From the NCBI RefSeq assembly GCF_014050525.1, contig NZ_JACGAG010000003.1:124001-188000 (forward strand): DNA of 64,000 nucleotides, in the 5' to 3' direction. Under the pieces are notes generated by a model. It searched no databases. It was not told the DNA's origin and saw nothing but the letters and a program-made list of their open reading frames with translations. This document shows positions 28,105-37,962 of the stretch, piece by piece. Origin of the DNA: Clostridium sp. cel8 (GTDB lineage: Bacteria > Bacillota > Clostridia > Clostridiales > Clostridiaceae). Position 1 is the first letter of the stretch, and each line of letters begins with the position of its first letter. The translations under genes were made by a program, and so were the position numbers.

Positions 28105-28881
28105 TCAACAATAACTAGACATGTATTTTATTTCTCTATCTTTAAAATAAACTATCTTTAAATCACACTGAGAAGCCATTTCCTTTGCTATAGAAAAATT
28201 ACCTCCTATACTCTTCTCATCATGAGCATCTGAACCAATAGTTATATATTTACCTCCAAGTTCTCTATACCTTTTATATATTTTAAGCAAGGGATCTATA
28301 GAGGATTTATTTTTTAGTCTTCTAGTATTTAATTCAATGCATTTTCCACTACTTATTAAAATCTTAAATATTTCATCTATTATATCTGAAAATTCATCAT
28401 AATAAAGTTCACTGTCATCATATTTTGCATATCTACATATATAATCTATATGACCTAAACTATCTATAAAATCAAATTTCTTTAAATTTTCAAGCATAGA
28501 ATTAAGATATTTTAAATAAGCAGTTTTCTTGCTTTTCCCCTCATAATAGTCCTTATAATACAAATCTAAATTATCTACAAGATGAATAGACCCTATAACA
28601 TAATCAAATGGATTACTATTTACTATAATCCTCGATTCATCTATGCAGTCATTTTTCATTCCTATTTCTATTCCTAAAAGAAGATTTTTTCCTCTAAATT
28701 TAGAATAGCTTTTAAAATACTTATTTGTATCAAATATAAATTCTCCTTGATTAGGATATCCTATATCCATATGCTCTGTTAATATTAAAGCTACTCCTCT
28801 TTTTTTTGCAGATTTAAGTGCATTTTCTATATTCATTTTAGAATCCGTAGAAAAAGTAGTATGTACATGGGTATCAAACAT
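28105..28881 (-). CDS. PHP-family histidinol-phosphatase (HisJ/HisK type)
   Basis: PHP-domain phosphohydrolase of 258 residues. Metal-binding motifs are DTHVHTTFSTDS (residues ~4-15), LTEHMD, GSIHLVD, LGHIDYI and TIGSDAHDE. The family includes histidinol-phosphate phosphatase, the one step not covered by the his operon, whose hisB encodes only the dehydratase. Proximity (1.1 kb beyond the end of the operon, same strand) supports this role, but the AEC carrier lies between. ATG at 28881 follows GAGGTGAATTTT. PHP enzymes with other substrates are possible. Confidence 0.8.
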   Translation of the reverse strand: MFDTHVHTTFSTDSKMNIENALKSAKKRGVALILTEHMDIGYPNQGEFIFDTNKYFKSYSKFRGKNLLLGIEIGMKNDCIDESRIIVNSNPFDYVIGSIHLVDNLDLYYKDYYEGKSKKTAYLKYLNSMLENLKKFDFIDSLGHIDYICRYAKYDDSELYYDEFSDIIDEIFKILISSGKCIELNTRRLKNKSSIDPLLKIYKRYRELGGKYITIGSDAHDEKSIGGNFSIAKEMASQCDLKIVYFKDREIKYMSSYC

Positions 28882-28936
28882 AAAATTCACCTCACATTAT
28901 TAATATTCCATAATATATATTCATACTATTTAAAAA

Positions 28937-29863
28937 TTAAAACAAATTATTAAAATATTGAAGTAAAATTACAATGATAGGTATAGTTATCATAGATACC
29001 ATTGTAGTTATAAAAACACTTTTAGATGCCAATTTTTCATCTGAATTGTACTTTTGAGCTAGTATTGGAGAAAGCACTGCAACTGGCATAGCTTCTATTA
29101 CTACAGATATTTGAAGCATAAGGCTATCAGCTTGTATAAGTTTCAACACTATAAAACTTATGACTGGAATTAAAAGCAATCTTAAAAAACATATATAATA
29201 TGCTATACTTCCATTAAAAATATCCTTAAGTTTCATTTCCGCTAACATACATCCAACTATAATCATTGAAAGAGGAGTAGTCATATCTCCAATTGTACTT
29301 ATAGCATTTCTTGGCACATTAGGAATTTTTACAGAAAACAAAAACATCAAAAACCCAATTACAGTTGCAATTATTGCAGGATTTAAAATAACTCCCTTTA
29401 AAGCTCTAATATCACTTTTACCAGTATACATCATGATTCCAAGGCTAAACATTATAATATTAAGCGGTATATTAAAAACAGCGCCATAGAATATACCTAC
29501 CTTACCAAATAATCCCGCCAACACAGGATATCCCATGAATCCACTATTTGAAAATACAGTAGCAAACCTTATAATCTTACTTGAATCTTTATCATACTTC
29601 AAAGTAAAAAATCTGCTTAAAAACACTAAAATAAGATTCAGTAAAGTTGAATAAAAAAATATTCGTTTTGCTTCTATAAACATATTAGAAGAATAATTAT
29701 AATTAAAAGAGGATATAAGAAGTGCCGGAAGTGTTATATTTATGAGGAGATTTGAAAGATCTGTTACTGCTTTTTCTCTTATCATATTTTTTTTTCTTGC
29801 AAATACACCTACTGCCATGATAATTGATAAAATCAATACTTCGTCTATTACATTGTAATTCAA
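28937..29863 (-). CDS. AEC (auxin efflux carrier) family transporter
   Basis: Membrane transporter of 308 residues with about ten hydrophobic helices arranged as two five-helix repeats. Conserved blocks are NLLINITLPALLISSF near the N-terminus, NSGFMGYPVLAGLFG in helix 4 and the repeat-2 region TTPLSMIIVGCMLA. Family members carry malate, amino acids or other organic acids; the substrate is unknown. TTG start after GGGGGTATTTTT. It is 55 bases upstream of the PHP phosphatase gene, so the two may be co-transcribed. Confidence 0.88.
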   Translation of the reverse strand: MNYNVIDEVLILSIIMAVGVFARKKNMIREKAVTDLSNLLINITLPALLISSFNYNYSSNMFIEAKRIFFYSTLLNLILVFLSRFFTLKYDKDSSKIIRFATVFSNSGFMGYPVLAGLFGKVGIFYGAVFNIPLNIIMFSLGIMMYTGKSDIRALKGVILNPAIIATVIGFLMFLFSVKIPNVPRNAISTIGDMTTPLSMIIVGCMLAEMKLKDIFNGSIAYYICFLRLLLIPVISFIVLKLIQADSLMLQISVVIEAMPVAVLSPILAQKYNSDEKLASKSVFITTMVSMITIPIIVILLQYFNNLF

Positions 29864-30009
29864 AAAAATACCCCCAAAAGTAAAAATATTAATGTATTAT
29901 AGTAGATATTTTATACAATCTCAAATAAAAAATAATATATAATCTAACTCAATATTATACCATCAAATAAATTCAAATTACATGTTGTTTTAGAATTAAA
30001 GCACAAAAT

Positions 30010-30046
30010 TAGTGCTTACTGTGCTAATTTAATACAGTAAGCACTA
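30010..30046 (-). terminator. Intrinsic terminator of the his operon
   Basis: Perfect 13-base arms tagtgcttactgt / acagtaagcacta with an 11-base loop, followed on the minus strand by ATTTTGTG; 14 bases after the hisE stop. Confidence 0.88.
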
Positions 30047-30060
30047 GAATTTTAGTAAAG

Positions 30061-30393
30061 TTAAATTTCTTCAATACTCCTTCTTTCAGGCTTTTTATTC
30101 TTTATCTTCTTTCTCCTATTTTTAAGCTCAGCTTCTATTTCATCTAAGGTTATTCCTTGATTTACCATAAGAACAACTACATGATATATAAGATCACATA
30201 TTTCAGGAATTTCTTCATCTTTATTTCCATTTTTACTTGCAACTATAACTTCTGTACTCTCTTCTCCAACTTTTTTTAGTATCTTATCAAGTCCTTTTGT
30301 AAATAAGTAATTAGTATAGGACCCTTCCTCAGGATATTTTTTTCTAGATTGTATAACATTGTAAAGTTCTTCTATAACACTTTTAATTTCCAT
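30061..30393 (-). CDS. hisE: Phosphoribosyl-ATP pyrophosphatase HisE
   Basis: Second step of histidine synthesis: PR-ATP to PR-AMP. The 110-residue helical protein carries the MazG-like motif [20 protein letters not shown] and [25 protein letters not shown] follows TTGGAGGGATAGTTT. Last gene of the operon, separate from hisI, with a heptamer-array element in the 167-base gap between them. Confidence 0.96.
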   Translation of the reverse strand: MEIKSVIEELYNVIQSRKKYPEEGSYTNYLFTKGLDKILKKVGEESTEVIVASKNGNKDEEIPEICDLIYHVVVLMVNQGITLDEIEAELKNRRKKIKNKKPERRSIEEI

Positions 30394-30416
30394 AAACTAT
30401 CCCTCCAAGAGTTTTT

Positions 30417-30547
30417 CAATTCACAATGCACAAATTACAATTCACAATGCACAATTCACAATTCACAATTCACAGTTTACAATTATTAGTTTTCAGATTT
30501 TTCTTTAGAAAAATCCTCCTTCATTGTGAATTCTTAATTGTGAATTA
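30417..30547. repeat. Heptamer-array element, copy 2 (10 direct + core + 4 inverted units)
   Basis: Bases 30417-30486 hold ten in-register 7-base units: CAATTCA, CAATGCA, CAAATTA, CAATTCA, CAATGCA, CAATTCA x3, CAGTTTA, CAATTAT. The core hairpin gatttttct/agaaaaatc follows, then CCTCC, then four inverted units TTCATTG, TGAATTC, TTAATTG, TGAATTA (30520-30547). The architecture equals copy 1 at 27326-27503. It lies within the his operon between hisI and hisE and so must be transcribed. Confidence 0.9.
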
Positions 30548-30560
30548 TAAATTTTTAATT

Positions 30561-30902
30561 TTATTTCGTTAGTTTGTTAAAAAAACAGCTTCTGTTTCCT
30601 GTATGGCATGCTGCTCCTATTTGTTCTACCTTTATCAAAATTGTATCATAGTCACAATCTACATCTATGCTCTTTACATATTGAAAATGGCCTGAAGTAG
30701 CACCTTTGTTCCAATACTCCTGTCTTGACCTGCTCCAAAACCATGTAGTGCCACTTTCAAGTGTCCTTTTTAATGATTCTTCATTCATATATGCAACCAT
30801 AAGCACCTGATTATTTTGAAAATCTTGAACTACTGCAGGGATAAGTCCTCCCTTGAAATCAACTTTTTTTAAAATTTCACTATTATAATTCAGTTTATCC
30901 AT
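30561..30902 (-). CDS. hisI: Phosphoribosyl-AMP cyclohydrolase HisI
   Basis: Third step of histidine synthesis. The 113-residue protein has the conserved block [28 protein letters not shown] (part: [20 protein letters not shown]) and the zinc cysteines in [23 protein letters not shown] plus SCFF. The frame opens ten codons earlier inside hisF; ATG at 30902 follows GAGGTGGAGT and gives the normal length. It lies ten bases after hisF. It is not fused to hisE, unlike in enterobacteria. Confidence 0.96.
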   Translation of the reverse strand: MDKLNYNSEILKKVDFKGGLIPAVVQDFQNNQVLMVAYMNEESLKRTLESGTTWFWSRSRQEYWNKGATSGHFQYVKSIDVDCDYDTILIKVEQIGAACHTGNRSCFFNKLTK

Positions 30903-30912
30903 ACTCCACCTC

Positions 30913-31674
30913 TTAAAATCTAACTGGAACATCTTTTTTATTTAGATAGTCTTTAACTTCCTCTATTGTAAGTTCACCGTAATGAAAAAGTGATGCTACA
31001 AGTGCTGCATCAGCTCCTGTTTCTTTAAAAACATCATAAAAATCTTCTATAGAGCCGCATCCCCCAGATGCAATTACTGGAATATTAACTATATCTGAAA
31101 CTGCTTTAGTAAAAGGCAAATCGTATCCTTTTTTTGTCCCATCAGCATCCATACTTGTTAGAAGAATTTCTCCTGCTCCAAGCTCTTCTGCCTTTTTAGC
31201 CCATTTTAGTGCATCTAATCCTGTATCTATTCTTCCCCCATTTATAACTACATTCCAGCCAGTTTTATCTTCTCTCTGTCTTCCATCAATTGCAACAACA
31301 ACGCACTGGCTTCCAAATCTCTCTGCCGCTTTTTTTATAATCTCTGGATCCCTTATAGCTGCCGAATTAACTGATATTTTATCTGCTCCTGCTCTTAAAA
31401 TATTTTTAAAATCATCTAAATTTCTTATACCGCCACCTACTGTAAGTGGTATAAATACTTGTTCTGCTGTCTTTTTAACTACATCTATCACAGTCTTTCT
31501 CTTTTCATGAGTAGCTGTTATATCTAAAAAAACTATTTCATCGGCTCCTTGTCTATTGTATTCTTTTGCTATTTTTACAGGATCACCTACATCTTTAAGA
31601 TTTACAAAATTTACTCCCTTAACAACTCTTCCCATGTTAACATCAAGACATGGTATTATTCTTTTTGTAAGCAA
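30913..31674 (-). CDS. hisF: Imidazole glycerol phosphate synthase cyclase subunit HisF
   Basis: (beta-alpha)8 barrel that closes the imidazole ring with ammonia from HisH. The catalytic aspartates are in [18 protein letters not shown] (residue ~11) and VVVAIDGRQ (~130); the phosphate-binding ends VGGGIR and ASGGCGS are present. Length 253 residues. TTG start with AAAGGGGATGTAGCAG upstream. It follows hisC by 15 bases. Confidence 0.97.
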   Translation of the reverse strand: MLTKRIIPCLDVNMGRVVKGVNFVNLKDVGDPVKIAKEYNRQGADEIVFLDITATHEKRKTVIDVVKKTAEQVFIPLTVGGGIRNLDDFKNILRAGADKISVNSAAIRDPEIIKKAAERFGSQCVVVAIDGRQREDKTGWNVVINGGRIDTGLDALKWAKKAEELGAGEILLTSMDADGTKKGYDLPFTKAVSDIVNIPVIASGGCGSIEDFYDVFKETGADAALVASLFHYGELTIEEVKDYLNKKDVPVRF

Positions 31675-31689
31675 CTGCTACATCCCCTT

Positions 31690-32760
31690 TTAAAGTTTAA
31701 TTTCATTTAGAACTTCTTCAAGTCTTTTTATGAAAATTTCCATTTCCTCTTCTGAACCTATACTTACTCTCAAATAGTTATCTATTCTCTCTTTATTAAA
31801 ATATCTTACAAGAACTCCTTTTTTTCTAAGACTCAAAAATATATCTTTTGCAGAATATTTAGGATGAGTTATAAATATAAAGTTGGCTTTTGAAGGTATA
31901 ACTTTAAAGCCAATATTCTCAAGCTTTTTAACTGTTGACTCCCTTGTGTCTATTATTCTCTTTGTACATTTTTTAAAATAATCTTCATCTTCTATAGCAG
32001 CCACTGCAGCTTCACTTGCAATTCTATCTACAGTATAGGAGTTAAATGAATTTTTTATCCTATTTAATCCTTCTATAAGCTCTGTGTTACCAAGTGCAAA
32101 TCCAACACGGACACCTGCAAGACAACGTGACTTAGAAAGTGTTTGAATAACTAAGAGATTTTTATAATTCTTTATAAGAGAAACTACAGAGTCTCCTCCA
32201 AAATCTATGTAAGCTTCATCAATTATAACTACTTTGTCTGAATTTTTCTCTAAAATATTTTTAATAGACTGTCTATCTAAACATATTCCTGTAGGTGCAT
32301 TTGGATTTGGCAAAACTATACCACCATTTTCACCTAAAAACTTTTCAACTGGAATAGAGAAATCTTCATTTAATTTTATATTTTTATATTTTATATTATA
32401 TAAATTTGCATATACAGGATAAAAACTATAACTTATATCTGGAAACAATATAGTTTCAGAGTTATCAAAAAAAGCCAGAAATGACATAGCAAGAACTTCA
32501 TCTGAACCATTTCCTATAAATACTTGATCTTCATTTAAATTATAATAATTTGCAATAGTTTTCCTAAGTTTATCACAATTTGGATCTGGATATAATCTTA
32601 AATCGGAATTTGCTGCATTTTTAATTGCATTTAACACCTTTTGTGATGGAGGATACGGATTCTCATTTGTATTCAATTTTATGTATTTTTTATCTTTAGG
32701 TTGCTCTCCACATACATAAGGTTCTACATTTTTAGTAACTCTACTCCAATATTTACTCAT
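31690..32760 (-). CDS. hisC: Histidinol-phosphate aminotransferase HisC
   Basis: PLP enzyme, 356 residues, making histidinol phosphate from imidazole acetol phosphate. The motif KLNTNENPYPPS opens the fold; the PLP-binding lysine is in TLSKSRCLAGVRVG, and the Asp-Ala-Tyr pocket is DEAYIDFGG. ATG at 32760 follows AAAGGAGATTTTTGT; an in-frame TTG six codons earlier overlaps that site. It sits between hisA and hisF. Confidence 0.96.
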   Translation of the reverse strand: MSKYWSRVTKNVEPYVCGEQPKDKKYIKLNTNENPYPPSQKVLNAIKNAANSDLRLYPDPNCDKLRKTIANYYNLNEDQVFIGNGSDEVLAMSFLAFFDNSETILFPDISYSFYPVYANLYNIKYKNIKLNEDFSIPVEKFLGENGGIVLPNPNAPTGICLDRQSIKNILEKNSDKVVIIDEAYIDFGGDSVVSLIKNYKNLLVIQTLSKSRCLAGVRVGFALGNTELIEGLNRIKNSFNSYTVDRIASEAAVAAIEDEDYFKKCTKRIIDTRESTVKKLENIGFKVIPSKANFIFITHPKYSAKDIFLSLRKKGVLVRYFNKERIDNYLRVSIGSEEEMEIFIKRLEEVLNEIKL

Positions 32761-32785
32761 ACAAAAATCTCCTTTCAATTAAATA

Positions 32786-33499
32786 TTATCTGCACACCTC
32801 TATAGCCTGTTTTAAATCTATATTTCCAGAATATATAGCCTTACCGGTAATTGCACCGTATATACCCATATTTTCTATATCTTTTAGATTTTTAAGATTT
32901 TTTATTCCTCCAGATGCTATTATGTTACATTTTACACTATTTTGGATATTATAGAGTTGTTCTAAATTAGGTCCTTCTAAAGTTCCATCTTTACTTATGT
33001 CTGTAAATATTATAGTAGAAACTCCTATATCCTCCATTTGTTTTGCAAAATCTATATAGTAAACATTACTTACATCTACCCATCCATTTACTGCTACATT
33101 CCCATTTTTAGCATCTATTCCAACAGCTATTTTTTCACCATACTTTTTCACTGAATTTTTAACAAAAGTTGGATCCTTAAGAGCAGCACTGCCAAGTATC
33201 ACTCTAGATACTCCAGCTTCTATAAGCATATCTACAGTTTCCATTTTCCTTATTCCGCCGCCAAGTTCAATTGGAATTTCTACAGATTCAACTACACTTT
33301 TTATAACTTTCAAATTCTTAACTTTACCATTTAAGGCTCCATCGAGATCTACCATATGAATATATTCTGCTCCACTATCTTTAAAACTTTTTGCAACTTC
33401 TACAGGGTTTTCTGCAACTACTTGAGATTTTTCAAAATTTCCTTGATATAGTCGTACACATTTTCCATCTTTTAAATCTATAGCTGGAAGTATTATCAT
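32786..33499 (-). CDS. hisA: ProFAR isomerase HisA
   Basis: Barrel enzyme of 237 residues performing the Amadori isomerisation of ProFAR. Catalytic Asp in [18 protein letters not shown] and the second Asp in FTDISKDGT are in place, with phosphate motifs LGGGIRK and ASGGIKN. ATG overlaps the hisH stop codon (ATGA), with GGGAG eight bases upstream. The 5'-extended frame starts with TTG and is less likely. Confidence 0.97.
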   Translation of the reverse strand: MIILPAIDLKDGKCVRLYQGNFEKSQVVAENPVEVAKSFKDSGAEYIHMVDLDGALNGKVKNLKVIKSVVESVEIPIELGGGIRKMETVDMLIEAGVSRVILGSAALKDPTFVKNSVKKYGEKIAVGIDAKNGNVAVNGWVDVSNVYYIDFAKQMEDIGVSTIIFTDISKDGTLEGPNLEQLYNIQNSVKCNIIASGGIKNLKNLKDIENMGIYGAITGKAIYSGNIDLKQAIEVCR

Positions 33500-34101
33500 T
33501 TTATCAGCTCCCAAAAATTTTTTAACATTTTTATACCAACTTCTCCGCTTTTTTCAGGATGAAACTGAAGTCCAAATACATTACCTTTACTTACAATTGC
33601 AGGCACATCTACTCCGTAAAAGCTATGTGCATTTAGCACTTCACTATCTTCAATTTTAGCATAGTAAGAATGTACAAAATAAACATAACTTCCTTCTTTT
33701 ATACCATCTAATATTTTGCACTGTCTATCTATAATAAGATTATTCCATCCCATATGTGGTATTTTCAAATCCACATTAAACTTTGTAACTTTCCCATTTA
33801 AGAATCCAAGTCCTGCTGTTTTTCTAACTTCTGAGCTTTCATTAAATAATAGCTGCATTCCAAGACATATTCCCATAAGTGGTATTCCATTTTTTACAGC
33901 TTCCTTAAGAACTATATCAAGTTGAAGCTTCTTTATATTTTCCATTGCATCGGGAAATGCCCCAACTCCAGGAAGTATTATTCCTCTGCTATTAAGTATT
34001 TCATTTTTATCTGAAGTTATATTTGCCTTAGCTCCTATAAATTCAAATGCTTTTTGAACACTTCTTAAATTTCCCATTCCATAATCTATAATAGAAATCA
34101 T
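33496..34101 (-). CDS. hisH: Imidazole glycerol phosphate synthase glutaminase subunit HisH
   Basis: Class I glutamine amidotransferase supplying ammonia to HisF. Catalytic Cys is in [10 protein letters not shown] near residue 80; the His/Glu pair is FHPEKSG near the C-terminus. The oxyanion region [11 protein letters not shown] is intact. Length 201 residues. ATG after GAGGATATAAAA. It overlaps hisA by four bases. Confidence 0.97.
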   Translation of the reverse strand: MISIIDYGMGNLRSVQKAFEFIGAKANITSDKNEILNSRGIILPGVGAFPDAMENIKKLQLDIVLKEAVKNGIPLMGICLGMQLLFNESSEVRKTAGLGFLNGKVTKFNVDLKIPHMGWNNLIIDRQCKILDGIKEGSYVYFVHSYYAKIEDSEVLNAHSFYGVDVPAIVSKGNVFGLQFHPEKSGEVGIKMLKNFWELIK

Positions 34102-34144
34102 TTTTATATCCTCTTTTCATTTAATAATTCATTGTAGATTTTAG

Positions 34145-34744
34145 CTATATAGTTCCCTTAGTTGATAGTACTCCTTTTATATTTTCATCTATACTGTAAG
34201 CTTCTCTAAATGCATGACCAAATGCCTTAAACATACCTTCTATAATATGATGTGTATTCTTCCCATAAAGACATTTTATATGAAGGGTCATATCAGAATT
34301 AAAAGCAACTGCCCTAAAAAATTCTTCTATAAGTTCAGTATCCATATTCCCTACCTTTTCACTTTTCAGTTCTGCATCAAAGACTATATATGCTCTTCCA
34401 CTTAAATCAATAGATGCCATTTCAAGGCTTTCATCCATTGGTAGGAAAAAGGTTCCATATCTTCTTATACTTTTTTTATCCCCAAGGGCCTTTTTTATGC
34501 ACTGTCCAATTACAATTCCAACATCTTCTACTGTATGGTGGAAATCCACATTTAAATCTCCTTCTGCTTTTATTTTTAAATCTATATTTCCATGCTTGGC
34601 TATCATAGTAAGCATATGATCAAAAAAACCTATTCCTGTATCAATTTCATAATTTCCATCACCATCTATATTTAACTCAACACTTACATTTGTTTCTGAA
34701 GTACTTCTTTTAATAGAAGCTTTCCTCTCATTATCCTTATCCAT
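34145..34744 (-). CDS. hisB: Imidazoleglycerol-phosphate dehydratase HisB
   Basis: Dehydratase-only HisB (199 residues). Manganese-binding His/Glu motifs are FFDHMLTMIAKHG, DFHHTVEDVGI and THHIIEGMFKAFGHA. No HAD phosphatase domain is fused, so histidinol phosphatase must come from elsewhere; the PHP protein at 28105-28881 is the obvious candidate. ATG after AAAGGGGTGGAATAA, 13 bases after hisD. Confidence 0.97.
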   Translation of the reverse strand: MDKDNERKASIKRSTSETNVSVELNIDGDGNYEIDTGIGFFDHMLTMIAKHGNIDLKIKAEGDLNVDFHHTVEDVGIVIGQCIKKALGDKKSIRRYGTFFLPMDESLEMASIDLSGRAYIVFDAELKSEKVGNMDTELIEEFFRAVAFNSDMTLHIKCLYGKNTHHIIEGMFKAFGHAFREAYSIDENIKGVLSTKGTI

Positions 34745-34757
34745 TTATTCCACCCCT

Positions 34758-36050
34758 TTACTGTTTTCTAACATATATTGAATTTTTATGTGCAGTAAGT
34801 CCTTCATCTTCTGCAATAATCATAATACTATCTGCTACCTTTTGAAGTTCTTCTTTTGAGTAATATATATAGCTGGACTTTTTAACAAAATCATCTACGG
34901 AAAGAGGCGAAAAAAATCTTGCAGTACCGCTTGTTGGCAATACATGATTGGGTCCACCAAAATAATCTCCAAGTGGTTCTGGACTATATGATCCTAAAAA
35001 TACAGATCCTGCATTTCTTATAGCAGGAAGATATGAAAATGGATCTTTAACACAAAGCTCTAAGTGTTCTGGTGCAATTTCATTACCCATATCTATAGCT
35101 TCTTCTATTGTTGAAGTCACAACAATTATTCCATTGTTTTTAAGTGATTCTTCTATTATATCTTTTCTCTCAAGTTTATCTATCTGAATTTGTATTTCTT
35201 CATTAACCTTCTTTGCAATATCTAAAGATGTAGTTACAAGTGCAGATGATGCAAGCTCATCATGCTCTGCTTGAGACATTAAATCTGCTGCTATAAATTT
35301 TGGATTTGCAGTTTCATCTGCAATTACAAGTATCTCACTTGGACCTGCTATCATATCTATGTCTACTTCTCCATAAACAAGTTTTTTAGCAGTGGCTACA
35401 TATATATTTCCAGGACCTACAATTTTGTCCACCTTAGGTATTGTATCTGTTCCATATGCAAGTGCTGCAACTGCCTGAGCTCCTCCTATTTTATATATCT
35501 TATCTGCCCCTGCAATGTCTGCTGCTACAAGCACACTTGGATTTATACTTAAATTTTCCCTTACTGGAGTTACCATTATAACTTCATCTACTCCAGCAAT
35601 TTTTGCAGGAACTATATTCATGATTACAGATGATGGATATGCAGCAGTTCCTCCAGGTACATATACTCCAACTCTCTCAAGTGGAATATATCTCTGACCC
35701 ATTATCTTTCCAGGTTCATCTGCAATTACAAAAGAATTATGTGTTTGCTTTTTATGAAATTTTTCAATATTTTTCTTTGCCTGCTTTATGGATTCAATAA
35801 AACTTTTATCAACTTGTGTATACGCTCTATCTATTTCATCTCTTGTAACTAAAATATTATCCGTATTTAACTCTTTAGAATCGAATTTATTTGTATATTG
35901 AATTAAGGCTTTATCTCCATCTTTTTTAACTTCACTCAATATATTCGATACAGATTTTACAACATTTGTGTCAGTTTCAGTTCTTCTACTTCTAAGTAGC
36001 TTTAGATACTCTTCTTTTGCATTCTTACTTCCTTTAATTATATTAATCAA
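34758..36050 (-). CDS. hisD: Histidinol dehydrogenase HisD
   Basis: Zinc, NAD-dependent enzyme for the final two oxidations to histidine. Conserved blocks are ERVGVYVPGGTAAYPSSV, AGPSEILVIAD, SQAEHDELA (catalytic His) and FGGPNHVLPTSG. Length 430 residues is standard. The TTG start overlaps the hisG stop (TTGA), with AAGGGGGC ahead of it inside hisG. Confidence 0.97.
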   Translation of the reverse strand: MINIIKGSKNAKEEYLKLLRSRRTETDTNVVKSVSNILSEVKKDGDKALIQYTNKFDSKELNTDNILVTRDEIDRAYTQVDKSFIESIKQAKKNIEKFHKKQTHNSFVIADEPGKIMGQRYIPLERVGVYVPGGTAAYPSSVIMNIVPAKIAGVDEVIMVTPVRENLSINPSVLVAADIAGADKIYKIGGAQAVAALAYGTDTIPKVDKIVGPGNIYVATAKKLVYGEVDIDMIAGPSEILVIADETANPKFIAADLMSQAEHDELASSALVTTSLDIAKKVNEEIQIQIDKLERKDIIEESLKNNGIIVVTSTIEEAIDMGNEIAPEHLELCVKDPFSYLPAIRNAGSVFLGSYSPEPLGDYFGGPNHVLPTSGTARFFSPLSVDDFVKKSSYIYYSKEELQKVADSIMIIAEDEGLTAHKNSIYVRKQ

Positions 36051-36724
36051 TTTAAAGCCCCCTTAAACTTCTGCATTTCTTCCCTTTTTTCAACTTCTTC
36101 TCTTAATTTATCAACTATACTCTCTATTTCAAACTTCTTCATTTTTAAGCTTGCTATATTTGTTATAAGCCTTGTACTTATATTACATATATCACTGTAC
36201 ACTTCAAGTCCATTTTCTCTTAATGTATTTCCAGTTTCCACTATATCAACAATTGCATCAGATAATCCAAGAATTGGAGCAAGCTCTACAGATCCCTCTA
36301 TTTTTATTATATCAATATCGTATCCAATTTTTTTAAAATAGTTTCTTGCAACATTTGGATATTTAGTTGCAATCTTTTTTCTTCTATATCCTTCATAAAA
36401 ATTTTTTCCCTTAGGACCTGCTAGTGAAAACTTACATTTTCCAAATTTCAAATCCATAAGTTCATAGTAATTTTTATTAAATTCCATAATAGTATCTTTT
36501 CCAACTATACCTATATCTGCAGCCCCATGCTCAACATAAGTAATTACATCTGGTGCCTTTACAAGTACAAAATCCACATTGTATTTATCATCATGGAATA
36601 TAAGTTTTCTACCCTTATTTTCAATTTCAGTACAATCTACACCTATGGCTTTAAACATCTGCACTGCACTTTTTTCTATTCTTCCTTTTGTCAAAGCTAT
36701 TTTCAAAGGTTTTCTAATATCCAA
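36047..36724 (-). CDS. hisG: ATP phosphoribosyltransferase catalytic subunit HisG (short form)
   Basis: First committed step of histidine synthesis. The 225-residue length marks the short, HisZ-dependent form, which lacks the C-terminal allosteric domain. LKIALTKGRIEK opens the protein; EGSVELAPILGLSDAIVDIVETG is the PRPP-binding region (part: LGLSDAIVDIVETG). I use TTG at 36724, eight bases after GGGAG; a TTG five codons earlier overlaps that site. It follows hisZ by 34 bases. Confidence 0.94.
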   Translation of the reverse strand: MDIRKPLKIALTKGRIEKSAVQMFKAIGVDCTEIENKGRKLIFHDDKYNVDFVLVKAPDVITYVEHGAADIGIVGKDTIMEFNKNYYELMDLKFGKCKFSLAGPKGKNFYEGYRRKKIATKYPNVARNYFKKIGYDIDIIKIEGSVELAPILGLSDAIVDIVETGNTLRENGLEVYSDICNISTRLITNIASLKMKKFEIESIVDKLREEVEKREEMQKFKGALN

Positions 36725-36758
36725 AATTTTCACTCCCAACTTACGATAATCTCTTACT

Positions 36759-37934
36759 TCATATCACTATAAAATCATCCATATCTTTACTCTCAAAATA
36801 TTCTCTAGCTTCATCTTCACTGTCAAAAATACTCATCTCAACTATTACATTTTGCCTTCTAAGCTCTTCCGCTTTTTTATAAGCAATTTGATAATTTTCA
36901 CCATTGTAGTATATAAGAACTCTTTTCTTTTTGGCTTCATTTTCACATATTTCACTTGAAGCTTTCATTATACTATTTACATCTATTGCAAGTCCTGTTG
37001 CACTTTCTTCATCTCCAAATTGCTCTGACAAATTATCATATCTTCCACCACTTAATATGCTGTTTCCCACATTTTGTGCATATCCTCTGAAAATTATTCC
37101 AGTATAGTAATCTATATTTTGAACCATTCCAAGGTCAACAGATATATACTTACCATATCCTGCACTACAAACATAATTATAAACTTTGCGAACATTGTCA
37201 ATAGCATCAAGTGCACCTTTATTATTTGTCATTGAAGAAGCTCTATCTAATACTTCAATATCACCAAACAATCTAGGTATTTCTCTAAATATACATATAC
37301 TTTTTTCATTCATTATATCCTTATTTTCATCTATAAAACTTTCAAGAGCTGTAAAGTTTTTATTTTCAATACATTGTTTCAATTTTGTCTTTTTTTCATC
37401 ATCTAATCCAGATTCATTAACTATATTTTTGAAAAAATTAATTTGTCCAAGTTCTATTTTAAAATCTCTAAGTCCACATTTCAAAAGTGCTCTTATTGCT
37501 GTAGTCACAATTTCAACATCTGCTTTTATACTCTCTGCACCTATTATCTCTATTCCAGATTGAGTAATTTCAATATCTTTTCCATTTAAATTTTCATTTT
37601 GTCTGTATATATTTTCTGTATAACACAATTTTAGAGGATGAGGTGCTCTTTTAAGTTTAGTAGCTGATATCCTAACTGCCGGCGTTGTCATATCAGGTCT
37701 TAAAACCATCATTCTCCCATGATTATCAAATAGCTTATACATATTTTCCTGCTTAAAAATAGTTTTTTCATAATTAAATACATCATAAAATTCTAAAAGA
37801 GGTGATGAAATTTCCAAAAATCCGGCATCTATATATGTCTTCCTGAGTGTACTTTGTATTTCAAATTTTCTGCTACACTCTTCAAAAATAAAATCTTTTG
37901 CCCCTTCAGGTATATATCTTTTCCAATTTTCCAT
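36759..37934 (-). CDS. hisZ: ATP phosphoribosyltransferase regulatory subunit HisZ
   Basis: Paralogue of histidyl-tRNA synthetase that forms a hetero-octamer with short HisG and gives it activity and histidine feedback. At 391 residues it lacks a full anticodon-binding domain. Class II-like motifs read LRPDMTTPAVRISATK (motif 2 region) and GGRYDNLSEQFG (motif 3 region). N-terminus PEGAKDFIFEECSRK is typical. ATG follows GGAGGACTTAG. First gene of the operon; the inverted repeat at 37963-37999 lies just upstream. Confidence 0.94.
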   Translation of the reverse strand: MENWKRYIPEGAKDFIFEECSRKFEIQSTLRKTYIDAGFLEISSPLLEFYDVFNYEKTIFKQENMYKLFDNHGRMMVLRPDMTTPAVRISATKLKRAPHPLKLCYTENIYRQNENLNGKDIEITQSGIEIIGAESIKADVEIVTTAIRALLKCGLRDFKIELGQINFFKNIVNESGLDDEKKTKLKQCIENKNFTALESFIDENKDIMNEKSICIFREIPRLFGDIEVLDRASSMTNNKGALDAIDNVRKVYNYVCSAGYGKYISVDLGMVQNIDYYTGIIFRGYAQNVGNSILSGGRYDNLSEQFGDEESATGLAIDVNSIMKASSEICENEAKKKRVLIYYNGENYQIAYKKAEELRRQNVIVEMSIFDSEDEAREYFESKDMDDFIVI

Positions 37935-37962
37935 CTAAGTCCTCCTATTTCATAATTTATCA

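Noticed and set aside
30481-30520. Possible small ORF after the AAGGAGG in the minus-strand core of the second heptamer element
   Set aside because: No start codon with a readable frame follows; the first TTG is immediately followed by TAA.
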